Below, piece after piece: positions 15,304 through 23,187 of a stretch of DNA of 35,201 nucleotides. Origin of the DNA: Terriglobia bacterium (lineage in GTDB: Bacteria; Acidobacteriota; Terriglobia; Bryobacterales; Bryobacteraceae); contig JANYJA010000059.1 in NCBI GenBank assembly GCA_025358575.1, positions 1-35,201 of the forward strand, given 5' to 3'. The notes below the pieces were generated by a model that saw only the letters and a list, made by a program, of their open reading frames with translations, was not told the DNA's origin and searched no databases. The position numbers and the translations under genes were made by a program. Numbering within the stretch: position 1 is the stretch's first letter; the number at the start of each line of letters is the position of its first letter.

Positions 15304-17037
15304 ATGCACTTTTTTGTGAAACATAGGCGGGGGGAGGCAGGACAAGCCACCATCCTAATCACGCTTTCGCTGCTCGCTATGAGTGGCTTGATGGGGCTTG
15401 CGGTGGATTTCGGTTGGGCCTTTTACATTAGAAGATCGGCACAAGCTTCGGCGGATTCGGCGGCCCTGGGCGCGACTCGGGCCGCGCTTCAGTCGGCTTC
15501 GGTAACCATTGATTGCGTCACCATGGGTTGTTCCCCAACACCTACCTCGTGCGATGCCGTCGTTGCGGCGAATCTTGTCGTCGGCTGCTCTTATGCCCAG
15601 CGAAACGGGTTTACTCCGGGGGGCCACAGCGGCCACCAGACTGTCACAATCCAGGCCAATACCGGCAATCCCGCGACCGCGATCGGAGTGACCTCAACCT
15701 ACTGGGTAACGGTGCGCGTCACTGAGACCGTGCCGCAACTCTTCTCGGCTGTTCTAGGAAATCCGCTCGCTACAGTCTCCGCCCGAGCCACGGCCGCGGT
15801 CACGGAGGTCGTCGTCACCGGGTCTTTGATCTTGTTAAACCGAAGCGGAGACGCGTCGCCTACGGTCGGGATTGGCTCCGATCTCGCGGTTGGCGGCGGC
15901 GGAGTAATAACTGCCAGCGGCGGTATTCTGATGGCGTCCAATGCCTCTAACGCTGGCAATCTAGGCGGTTCGTCGCGCGTTATCAACACTGCCTTCACGC
16001 ACCTGCGAGGGAACGGGCAGTACACTGTGGGCGGCGCGGGTGTGTGGCAAAACACGCCGACCAGCGGTTATGCCGACGGTTCTCAATTTTTCGACCCCTT
16101 GCGCGATAAAGGCCAGCCGCCTCTGCCGTCGGCAACATTGCCGAGTGTAGCCGTTGCGGGAGGCACGCTTCTCGGCGGTTCCGTAGCCTCGCCAACCATT
16201 CTCCATCCTGGGAATTACTATGCCACCAGCAGTTGCGGCACAAGCTGTGTCCAGGCGAGCGGAACGCCCATCACATTTGGCGGCGGTTATTTTGCCACCG
16301 ATAACAGCGGCGCCGGCTTCGGCACTTACATTTTTTACGGCGGGCTGTCAACCACGAACGGCACCAATGTCGCATTTGCGCCTGGACGCTATGTGCTTGC
16401 GGGAGCTAACGGTGGCTCCCTGCTTTCAGTCTCCAACAAGACGATATGGACGGATCACACCGCCGCTGCCGGAGTTCCGGCTGTCGATGCGGGGGAAATT
16501 TTTGTATTTACCAACCTCAGTTATCCGGGGATCTCATCTCAGGTTCCAACTTTGGTGCAGGCACGGTCGGGTCTCTTCACTTATGGCAACGTCAGTATCC
16601 TCAGCGGCAATAACTCCAGTTCAGGGATCAATCTCCACGGGCTCAATCAGAGCGATCCGAGTCTGCCGCCGGAACTAAAACCTTTCGCCCCTGTGGTGAT
16701 GTGGCAGGACCAGGGCAACTCGCATGTTAAGTATTCCGCGGACGGCGATGTCGATATAAGTTGCGTCGGCTCAACTATCGATAATCCATGCGTCAACCCC
16801 AGCGTATCCTCGCTTGCCATGTCGCCCCAGTTAACGCTTCAAGGCTCGCCAAACACTCTATTTTCCGGCGCTATCTATCAGCCGCGCGGCGGTTGGACGG
16901 TGATCCAGGGATCAGGCTCCACAACCGGACCGCTGCAAATTGTTACTGGCGCATTGAACGTGCAAGGAAGCGGAACAGTGCTCCTTCGGGGTCTTGCCAA
17001 TCCTCTTACAAGCATCACGGCGGCATTGGTGGAATAA
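15304..17037 (+). CDS. TadG-like pilus-associated protein with large extracytoplasmic domain
   Basis: A 577-aa protein. The N-terminus GEAGQATILITLSLLAMSGLMGLAVDFGW is the TadE/TadG-like hydrophobic segment, and the following SAQASADSAALGATRAAL is the hallmark of TadG proteins. The expected Glu at +5 is Ile here, so processing is uncertain. The remaining 450 residues are Gly/Ser/Thr/Asn-rich with many short strands and look like a beta-solenoid or adhesin-type surface; no von Willebrand A domain with MIDAS motif is visible, although many TadG proteins carry one. Four cysteines appear in pairs (near 316-320 and 495-502). It lies between the pseudopilin genes and the GT-C-like gene, whose ATG overlaps its TAA. 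Confidence 0.82.
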   Translation: MHFFVKHRRGEAGQATILITLSLLAMSGLMGLAVDFGWAFYIRRSAQASADSAALGATRAALQSASVTIDCVTMGCSPTPTSCDAVVAANLVVGCSYAQRNGFTPGGHSGHQTVTIQANTGNPATAIGVTSTYWVTVRVTETVPQLFSAVLGNPLATVSARATAAVTEVVVTGSLILLNRSGDASPTVGIGSDLAVGGGGVITASGGILMASNASNAGNLGGSSRVINTAFTHLRGNGQYTVGGAGVWQNTPTSGYADGSQFFDPLRDKGQPPLPSATLPSVAVAGGTLLGGSVASPTILHPGNYYATSSCGTSCVQASGTPITFGGGYFATDNSGAGFGTYIFYGGLSTTNGTNVAFAPGRYVLAGANGGSLLSVSNKTIWTDHTAAAGVPAVDAGEIFVFTNLSYPGISSQVPTLVQARSGLFTYGNVSILSGNNSSSGINLHGLNQSDPSLPPELKPFAPVVMWQDQGNSHVKYSADGDVDISCVGSTIDNPCVNPSVSSLAMSPQLTLQGSPNTLFSGAIYQPRGGWTVIQGSGSTTGPLQIVTGALNVQGSGTVLLRGLANPLTSITAALVE

Positions 17038-18695
17038 TGGGCGACCCAAAGACAAACTTCCTGGTGCGGATGCTTCCGTCCCTGACGGATATCGCATTTA
17101 TTCTCCCCGTCGTTCTTCTCTTCGCGCGCATGGACGGTGTCAAAACAATGTTGGGCGATGGCGACACCGGCTGGCACGTGCGAACTGGCGAATGGATCTT
17201 GGCCCACCATGCCATTCCCCGACAGGATCTATTCTCGTTTACCAAACCTGATTCGCCCTGGTTTGCGTGGGAATGGCTATGGGATGTGGCCTTTGCATGG
17301 TTGCATCTGCATGGCGGGCTCGCCGCGGTAGTGACCGCGTCAATTCTCTTGATCTGTTTGACGTTTGCGCTGCTCTTTCAACTCCTAATCAGAAACTGCG
17401 AGAACCGGCTTGTCGCCCTTTTGGTGACTTTTCTTGTGGTCGGCGGTTCGTCGGTTCACTGGCTGGCGCGTCCACACCTGTTCACCATGTTCTTTGTTGT
17501 CGTCTGGCTGGCGATTATCGACAAAAACGAGAAGAGTGGCAGCCGCCTGATCTGGTTGTTGCCGCCTCTGACGGTCCTCTGGACGAACTTGCACGGAGGC
17601 TTCTTCGTAGGCATTCTTCTCACCGGGACCTATGCCGTGGGCAAGCTTATTGAAACCCTCTTTGTGAAGGACCCAAAACAGCGGGTCACTCTGATTAGGA
17701 GTAGCGGCCGATACTTCCTGGTTACGGTGGCCAGTGCAGTGGCCAGTTTAGTTAATCCCTACACATACCATTTGCATCGGCACATTTTGGAATATCTGAC
17801 CGATACCAAGCAGCTCGAAAACATAAGCGAGTTTCAGTCGCTCAGTTTTCACGCTCCGTCCGCCATTTTCCTCGAGATCATGCTGGCGCTGGCTATAGTG
17901 GCCGCCACTCACCACGCGCGCCAAAGGCGGTTTACCGCTGTCCTTCTTATCGCCGGATGGGCGCACCTCGCTTTGATGGCGAGCCGCAATATTCCATTAT
18001 TCCTGTTGATTTCCGCTCCGTTTGTCGCTTCGGCGTTAAGTAACTCCCTCAAAGCTGTGCGAGAGAAAAGCACATCGTTACCCGCTTGGATGACCACGGC
18101 TTTCCAGACGCTGCATGAGATTAGCGAAGAGATAACGGTGGTCGACCGGCCATGGCGTATACACACTGGGGCCCTTGCGTCGGCTCTTCTCCTTTGCACC
18201 ATGATTTCAGTTCACGCTCAGGCCTTCAGGCTGCGGGCCGAATACGATCCAAAGCGTTATCCAGCGGCCGCTCTTCGTCTGCTGGTGCCAGGTGCCGGCC
18301 ACCGCCGCATATTTTGCGATGACGAGTGGGGCGACTATCTCGCTTACCAGCTATACCCCGCGGGCAGAGTCTTTATCGACGGGCGCAGCGATTTCTACGG
18401 CGCGCAGTTCGGGCAGGACTATGAAGACATTGTGGGAGTGAAGTACGACTGGGAAACCAAACTTGACCGATACCACGTCGACACACTTCTTCTATCCCCC
18501 AACAGCGCCATGGCTGGGGCCGTGAAACAGTCTGCCCGATGGAAAATCGTTTATGACGACGGCACGGCTATACTCTTTGAGGCCGCCCCCAATAACAGAA
18601 TTTTTACGAACAGTGGAAGTAAAGACGGCGCCGATCAAATTCTCTTAGGAATAGCTCGCGTCGACACTCTTAATTTTAAAAGGACAAAACGATGA
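17037..18695 (+). CDS. GT-C-like polytopic membrane protein, candidate glycosyltransferase
   Basis: A 552-aa protein from the ATG at 17037, which overlaps the tadG-like stop (TAATG); an upstream in-frame extension would merely cover tadG. About ten or more membrane helices fill residues 15-400. The first outer loop holds GDGDTGWH (40-47), an acidic motif, and PWFAWEW, both placed as in the lipid-linked-sugar-dependent GT-C glycosyltransferases. The soluble C-terminus (about 410-552) contains CDDEWGDYLAYQLYPAGRVFIDGRSDFYG, matching the tail of uncharacterised GT-C-like proteins. Its stop overlaps the first flp pilin start (ATGA), so it is translated with the pilus genes. A role in glycosylating pilin or pseudopilins is an inference. 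Confidence 0.72.
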   Translation: MGDPKTNFLVRMLPSLTDIAFILPVVLLFARMDGVKTMLGDGDTGWHVRTGEWILAHHAIPRQDLFSFTKPDSPWFAWEWLWDVAFAWLHLHGGLAAVVTASILLICLTFALLFQLLIRNCENRLVALLVTFLVVGGSSVHWLARPHLFTMFFVVVWLAIIDKNEKSGSRLIWLLPPLTVLWTNLHGGFFVGILLTGTYAVGKLIETLFVKDPKQRVTLIRSSGRYFLVTVASAVASLVNPYTYHLHRHILEYLTDTKQLENISEFQSLSFHAPSAIFLEIMLALAIVAATHHARQRRFTAVLLIAGWAHLALMASRNIPLFLLISAPFVASALSNSLKAVREKSTSLPAWMTTAFQTLHEISEEITVVDRPWRIHTGALASALLLCTMISVHAQAFRLRAEYDPKRYPAAALRLLVPGAGHRRIFCDDEWGDYLAYQLYPAGRVFIDGRSDFYGAQFGQDYEDIVGVKYDWETKLDRYHVDTLLLSPNSAMAGAVKQSARWKIVYDDGTAILFEAAPNNRIFTNSGSKDGADQILLGIARVDTLNFKRTKR

Positions 18696-18874
18696 CTTTT
18701 CTGAAGATTTTTCTAATAGAGGAACAGGGCCAGGACCTGATCGAATACACGCTGCTGCTGGCGTTCGTGGCGCTTGCCGCGGCCGCGCTGTTCACAAACC
18801 TGGGTACGAGCATCTCGGGAATTTGGACCGGCACCAATACGCAGATGGCTGCTGCTTCCACCTCCGCATCTTAA
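18692..18874 (+). CDS. flp: Flp/Fap-type pilin 1
   Basis: A 60-aa major pilin of the type IVb Flp class. The leader ends in EEQG, and the mature protein would begin QDLIEYTLLL, with the Flp-specific Glu+5/Tyr+6 pair, followed by a hydrophobic helix (AFVALAAAALF). The tail ends in a small Ala/Ser/Thr-rich segment that could carry O-linked sugars. CpaA cleaves after the Gly and the pilin polymerises through the helix. Its ATG overlaps the stop of the GT-C-like gene, and AAAAGGAC precedes it. It matches the next gene in 49 of 60 positions by hand count. Confidence 0.95.
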   Translation: MTFLKIFLIEEQGQDLIEYTLLLAFVALAAAALFTNLGTSISGIWTGTNTQMAAASTSAS

Positions 18875-19049
18875 ATCTTGGACTTATTCGCTTTCACGGT
18901 TATTATCGTCGCTTCTATAAAGTCGCGCCGGCATTCAGCCGATCATTAAATGAATAAGTTACTGGCAGTCGAAACATTTGTGGTAAACATCGGCGAGAAT
19001 TAGTGGCTTGAATCTCGCGTCGAAAATCTTAACTTAAAAGGACAAAACG

Positions 19050-19232
19050 ATGAATTTTCTAAAGAACTTTCTCATAGATGAACAGGGCCAGGACCTGATC
19101 GAATACACGCTGCTTCTGGCGTTTGTCGCGCTCGCCGCGGCTGCGCTGTTCACCAGCGTAGGCACCAGCATCACTGGCATCTGGACGGGTGCCAATTCGC
19201 GTATGACCGCCGCCTCGACAGCCGCATCTTAA
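19050..19232 (+). CDS. flp: Flp/Fap-type pilin 2
   Basis: A 60-aa duplicate of the first pilin with the same leader (ending in DEQG), the same QDLIEYTLLL cleavage context and helix, and differences mostly in the tail. The same ribosome-binding segment AAAAGGACAAAACG precedes the ATG. Keeping two similar pilins suggests gene-dosage benefit or two filament variants. The gene lies 175 bases after pilin 1, with a non-coding spacer between. Confidence 0.95.
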   Translation: MNFLKNFLIDEQGQDLIEYTLLLAFVALAAAALFTSVGTSITGIWTGANSRMTAASTAAS

Positions 19233-19241
19233 GCGACCAAC

Positions 19242-19299
19242 CCGCGAAGTATGACGCTCCTTGGGGAACCTGGCGTCCCCTCGGGGCGCAACCTCGCGG
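19242..19299 (+). other. Structured spacer after pilin 2
   Basis: Nested inverted repeats lie in the gap between pilin 2 and pilin 3: CCGCGA (19242-19247) with TCGCGG (19294-19299), GACGC (19253-19257) with GCGTC (19273-19277), and a competing GCG-CCC/GGG-CGC arm around CTCG (19273-19289). There is no T-run, so this is not a standard intrinsic terminator. Such a hairpin could protect the 3' end of the abundant pilin mRNA or reduce read-through into downstream genes. Confidence 0.35.
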
Positions 19300-19377
19300 A
19301 TTGAGTAGTTCCAGGGGTTGAACCTTAAAGCTTCTATTGTGTGAGTGCCTAATGGCCCGGTAACTCGGTAAATATCG

Positions 19378-19542
19378 ATGTATCGATTTTTTCGGCAAGA
19401 ACACGGCCAGGACTTGATTGAGTACACACTTTTGCTCGCTCTTATCGCGCTGGCAGGCGCGGCGGCTTTTATGAGCATGGGTGCGAGTATCAATTCGATT
19501 TGGACCGTTGTGAATAGCCGGTTGGCAGCTAGCGGGTCGTGA
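19378..19542 (+). CDS. flp: Flp/Fap-type pilin 3 (divergent, short)
   Basis: A 54-aa pilin from the ATG at 19378. The leader is very short (MYRFFRQEHG), followed by the same QDLIEYTLLL cleavage context with Glu+5/Tyr+6 and a helix ALIALAGAAAF. The rest differs from the first two pilins (SMGASINSIWTVVNSRLAASGS), so it diverged earlier than the 1/2 duplication. No clear ribosome binding site precedes the ATG. It may be a minor pilin or a tip/initiator subunit. cpaB begins 16 bases after its stop. Confidence 0.9.
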   Translation: MYRFFRQEHGQDLIEYTLLLALIALAGAAAFMSMGASINSIWTVVNSRLAASGS

Positions 19543-19558
19543 TGAATAGCGGACAGTG

Positions 19559-20458
19559 ATGAATAAACGTCTAATAACTGTATTCTTATTTGCTCTGATA
19601 GTTGCCGCGGGCGCCAGCGGCGTCCTCTACCGGCTCGTTTCGCATAAGATGTTTGCGCTCGCCGGTCAGCCCCAGAAGAAAATTGTCGGCGCGGTTCATC
19701 TTCTCGAACTCGGCGCCCTGGTTCGAGCCGAAGACGTAAAACTGATCGATTGGCCCGGCAGTCCTCCAAAAGGGTCACTCGAAACCGTGGATGCCGCTAT
19801 TGGCCGCGGGGTTATCTCTCCGATTTACGACAATGAGCCTTTGGTCGAAACCCGGCTGGCACCGCGCGGGGCGGGAGCAGGTCTGGCCGCCACCATTCCG
19901 CCCGGCATGAGGGCTGTGGCTGTGCGTGTTAACGATCTGGTAGGTGTATCCGGGTTTGTGCTGCCGGGCATGCACGTGGATGTGATCATTTCGGGAAATC
20001 CTCCGGGAAATATTAGCGCAAATACAGGAACCATGAGCAAGACCATCCTGCAGGACATACAAGTTTTATCCGCGGGGCCCAAGTTTCAGAGGGACGAAGA
20101 AGGCAAGCCAATTTCGGTTCCGGTGGTCAACTTACTAGTTACCCCCGAGCAAGCGGAGACGTTAAGTCTCGCCTCAAACGAGATGAAGATCCAACTTGTG
20201 CTGCGGAACCCTCTCGATAAAGACCACACTAAAACGCAGGGGACCGCGGTGGCGACCTTGTTTGGCGGGCCGACTGGTATCTCCCCCGCCCAGCCGGGCA
20301 TCGGGTACCGGCCGATCCGGGCCTCGCACGCAAAGCCGCTGCCTGAAGCAGTGGTGGCGCATGCCGTTGAGCCCGTTCTGATAGAGGTCATAAATGGGGC
20401 AAAGAGAACAGAGTTAAGGTTTGCCCAATCGGAGAAAACTGAAGTGGTAGCGAGATGA
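19559..20458 (+). CDS. cpaB: Flp pilus assembly protein CpaB/RcpC
   Basis: A 299-aa periplasmic protein anchored by one N-terminal helix (about 4-23). A SAF-type domain follows (IVGAVHLLELGALVRAEDVKLIDWP, then GRGVISPIYDNEPLVETRL), and then the RcpC core with IPPGMRAVAVRVNDLVGVSGFVLPGMHVDVI, the best-conserved stretch of the family. CpaB/RcpC works with the secretin in the outer part of the Tad machine. The C-terminal 60 residues are Pro/Ala-rich and end in a small strand. Its ATG at 19559 follows a possible GTG one codon earlier, and the stop overlaps cpaC (ATGA). Confidence 0.93.
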   Translation: MNKRLITVFLFALIVAAGASGVLYRLVSHKMFALAGQPQKKIVGAVHLLELGALVRAEDVKLIDWPGSPPKGSLETVDAAIGRGVISPIYDNEPLVETRLAPRGAGAGLAATIPPGMRAVAVRVNDLVGVSGFVLPGMHVDVIISGNPPGNISANTGTMSKTILQDIQVLSAGPKFQRDEEGKPISVPVVNLLVTPEQAETLSLASNEMKIQLVLRNPLDKDHTKTQGTAVATLFGGPTGISPAQPGIGYRPIRASHAKPLPEAVVAHAVEPVLIEVINGAKRTELRFAQSEKTEVVAR

Positions 20459-22020
20459 CGCACCTGCAATCAATTTCGCGGTTTCTAGCCGTCGCTTTGA
20501 TCCTGGCGTTGCAAATAGGGGCGCCGCAGTCGAGAAGAGACGATCATACGCTTACCATCACTGCGGGTAAAGGCGAGGTAGTCGACAGTTCCGAGGACAT
20601 CCGGCGAGTCGCAGTCAGCAACGGCGACATAGCTGAAGCCGTCGTCGCCAGCCCGAGAGAAATTCTTGTGAACGGCAAGACTGCGGGCGAGACCAGCATG
20701 GTGGTCTGGCAGCAGAGTGGAAATCGCATCCTCTACGACCTCACCATCGTGCGCAACAATTCCGGGTTGGAGGCAGTCCGCCGGGAGATTCAGGCAGAAT
20801 TGCCGGACCAAACGATTGGCGTGGACTTCGAGAATGAGGTGCCAATCGTGCACGGGGTCGCCTCGGATCTCACCAGCGCCAACCGAGCTCTCGCGCTGGC
20901 CAGTACTCTCGGCAAACCGGTGAACCTGTTGAAGGTGAAAGTTCCCAAAACCGATCCGCAAATTCTTTTGAGGATTCGGTTTGCGAATGTCGATCGTTCC
21001 GTTTCGCAGAGTCTGGGGATCAACTTTTTTAGCAACGGTGCGACGAACACGGTCGGTTCGTTCAGTACCCAGCAATTTTCACCTCCAAAACTCGGCACCA
21101 GTGGCCAGAGCGGTGGCCAAAGGCCCTCGACTCCCGCGTTCACTCTCTCAGAGGCGCTGAATGTCTTTTTGTTCCGGCCCGATCTGAATCTTGGCGCAAC
21201 GATTCAGGCGTTGGCAAGCCGCAATCTATTACAAATTTTGGCCGAACCCAATCTCTTGACGCTCAACGAACGCCCGGCTTCGTTCTTGGCCGGAGGCGAA
21301 TTCCCCTTCCCCACCCTCCAGGGCGGTGGAGGAGGTTTGGGAGCGGTTACTATTCAGTTCCGTGAATTCGGAATTCGTTTGAATTTTACGCCGTCTATTA
21401 CGCCGCGCGGAACCATCCGATTGAGCGTTTCGCCGGAAGTTAGTTCACTTGATTATGCCAATGCCCTAATTGTCCAGGGTTACACCATTCCAGCCCTGTC
21501 CACGAGACGTGTATCCACAGAGGTGGAACTAGAAGACGGGCAGAGCTTCGCCATAGCGGGTCTGATCGACAACAGAGTCACCCAGAACCTCAGCAAAATT
21601 CCGGGTCTGGGCGATATTCCCTTTTTTGGAAAGCTGTTTCAATCTCGGCAGGTAAGCAAAAGCAACACCGAACTAATTGTGGTCGTGACACCAGAGATCG
21701 TCAGGCCTATTCCAGCCGGACACGCTCTTCCGGAAATCAATATGCCTACCAAGTTTCTTGCTCCGAATACTAACGCGCCCATGCGTACTCCGCCGCTGGC
21801 TTTGTCCGGCCCTGTGGCGGAGCCAATCGTAAAAGCGATTCCGATGGAAGATCTCACGCGCAGCATGCAGAGCGCGCGGCCGGACGGCACCCCGCAACCG
21901 AGCCCCGCGCTACAATTTGTGCCCATGATGGTTCCCCCAGCCCAGCAATCTGTGCCCGTGCAGCCCTCAGCCGGGCCGCCATCGGCGACGCCGTTGCAGG
22001 CGAATAGCCCAAAGGAGTGA
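20455..22020 (+). CDS. cpaC: Secretin CpaC/RcpA of the Tad pilus
   Basis: A 521-aa outer-membrane secretin that forms the pilus exit pore. After a signal peptide (about 1-24) comes the pilus-assembly N-terminal domain (LTITAGKGEVVDSSEDIRRV..., IREILVNGK-like strand), then a BON-like region (about 105-150). The secretin core begins about residue 160 and includes ALASRNLLQILAEPNL, FLAGGEFPFP, the long beta-barrel-lip region and KIPGLGDIPFFGKLFQS, all classic secretin features. The last 100 residues are Pro-rich, perhaps a periplasmic or pilotin-binding tail. It overlaps cpaB by four bases. Confidence 0.94.
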   Translation: MTHLQSISRFLAVALILALQIGAPQSRRDDHTLTITAGKGEVVDSSEDIRRVAVSNGDIAEAVVASPREILVNGKTAGETSMVVWQQSGNRILYDLTIVRNNSGLEAVRREIQAELPDQTIGVDFENEVPIVHGVASDLTSANRALALASTLGKPVNLLKVKVPKTDPQILLRIRFANVDRSVSQSLGINFFSNGATNTVGSFSTQQFSPPKLGTSGQSGGQRPSTPAFTLSEALNVFLFRPDLNLGATIQALASRNLLQILAEPNLLTLNERPASFLAGGEFPFPTLQGGGGGLGAVTIQFREFGIRLNFTPSITPRGTIRLSVSPEVSSLDYANALIVQGYTIPALSTRRVSTEVELEDGQSFAIAGLIDNRVTQNLSKIPGLGDIPFFGKLFQSRQVSKSNTELIVVVTPEIVRPIPAGHALPEINMPTKFLAPNTNAPMRTPPLALSGPVAEPIVKAIPMEDLTRSMQSARPDGTPQPSPALQFVPMMVPPAQQSVPVQPSAGPPSATPLQANSPKE

Positions 22021-23177
22021 TGGTTAACTTGACAAATGCGGGCATCGTCGTCGAAACGAAAGCTCTCGCGCTAGAACTTCGCTCTTCAGCTGAAGGACTG
22101 CCGGTCAACTTTGTATTTGAACAGCACGAAATTGGGGATTGGACTTCGTTTGCCGAAAGAATCGAACGCCTTCCGATTCAGGCGCTTTTTCTCGAAACCT
22201 CGCATTTAGATGACGTGCCGGGATTAGTCCGGCGGATCCGGGCTTTGTCTTCTCCACCTGCCGTGATCGCCCTGCATACACAAGCGGATTCGAGCGCAAT
22301 CCTCGAAGCTTTGCGCGGCGGCGTGAGCGAATATCTAGTGCCTCCCTTTCGTAGCGCTCTTACTAAGGCATTAGAGCGAATTGCCGCCGAGCGCCCGGCC
22401 CCAGCTGGACCGGAACGGGTGGGAGGAAGGGTGCTGGGGTTTCTTTCGGCGAAGGGCGGTTGCGGCGCCACAACAATTGCCTGCCATCTAGCGCGAGAAC
22501 TGCCAAAACAGACGGCCTCCAAAGCTTTGCTGACCGACTTTGACTTCGACGCGGGGCTGGTCTCATTCGTCTTCAAGACGAAGAGCCCGTATTCGATTGT
22601 CGATCTAGCGGCCAATTTGCACCGCCTCGACTCCAGCTATTGGAAAGCGGTTGTTTCAAATGGAATACCGGGCCTCGATATGATTGGCTCCGCGAGCAGT
22701 GTCAATGTCGGGGCATTGACGCCCGAAGTGATTGAAAAGATATTCCGCTTTTTCAGGGCCGAGTACGACTGGGTTCTGGCCGATCTTGGTCACGGCTTCA
22801 ACGCCTTTCGTCTTTCTCTTTTGACGAATTGTAATGAGGTCTACCTGATCACAACCGCGGAGATCGTGGCACTTCACCATACCCAGCGGATTGTCACGCG
22901 TCTGACTGAAAGCGGCTATAACCCGGAGAATCTGCGCGTCATACTGAACCGGCCGCCGAAGCAGTTCGACGTGACCATTCAGGAACTCGAAAAGATGTTA
23001 GGCGCGCGGATTCATGGAACCATCTTAAACGACTACGACACGCTCCACGAGAGCTATTCACAAGGCAACTTGGCACCCCCGGCGACTGCGATTGGGCGGT
23101 CGATTACGGAGCTTGCGCGCCGCATCGCCGGCCTGCAGTCGGAAAAAAGCAAGAAGTGGTTTTCATTACTCAACTGA
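22020..23177 (+). CDS. cpaE: Tad pilus ATPase-like localisation protein CpaE/TadZ
   Basis: A 385-aa cytoplasmic protein with a degenerate receiver-like domain (about 1-125, including LFLETSHLDDVPGLVRRIRAL and GVSEYLVPPF) and a MinD/ParA-type ATPase domain. The deviant Walker A loop is KGGCGATT at about 145-152, with LLTDFDFDAGLVSFV as the Walker A' region. TadZ/CpaE proteins place the Tad machine at the cell pole. The ATG at 22020 overlaps the cpaC TGA; a GTG one codon earlier and a TTG at 22029 are alternatives, the latter having better spacing from AAAGGAG (22011-22017). Confidence 0.92.
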   Translation: MVNLTNAGIVVETKALALELRSSAEGLPVNFVFEQHEIGDWTSFAERIERLPIQALFLETSHLDDVPGLVRRIRALSSPPAVIALHTQADSSAILEALRGGVSEYLVPPFRSALTKALERIAAERPAPAGPERVGGRVLGFLSAKGGCGATTIACHLARELPKQTASKALLTDFDFDAGLVSFVFKTKSPYSIVDLAANLHRLDSSYWKAVVSNGIPGLDMIGSASSVNVGALTPEVIEKIFRFFRAEYDWVLADLGHGFNAFRLSLLTNCNEVYLITTAEIVALHHTQRIVTRLTESGYNPENLRVILNRPPKQFDVTIQELEKMLGARIHGTILNDYDTLHESYSQGNLAPPATAIGRSITELARRIAGLQSEKSKKWFSLLN

Positions 23178-23187
23178 GTTAACACCT

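Larger units (their letters stand above)
18655..19232 (+). repeat. Tandem duplication of flp gene and leader (period about 358 bp)
   Basis: The stretches 18655-18874 and 19014-19232 are near copies offset by 358-359 bases. The shared block starts at CTCGCGTCGA, includes the ribosome-binding region AAAAGGACAAAACGATGA, and runs through the whole pilin gene. In the first copy the leader is the coding 3' end of the GT-C-like gene; in the second it is non-coding, with one base missing. The first copy is therefore the likely source. The spacer 18875-19013 is unlike anything upstream. Confidence 0.85.

Noticed and set aside
19059-19778. 239-codon minus-strand open frame across the pilin genes
   Set aside because: Runs opposite to three pilins and cpaB, has no domain, and reads partly as reversed pilin sequence.
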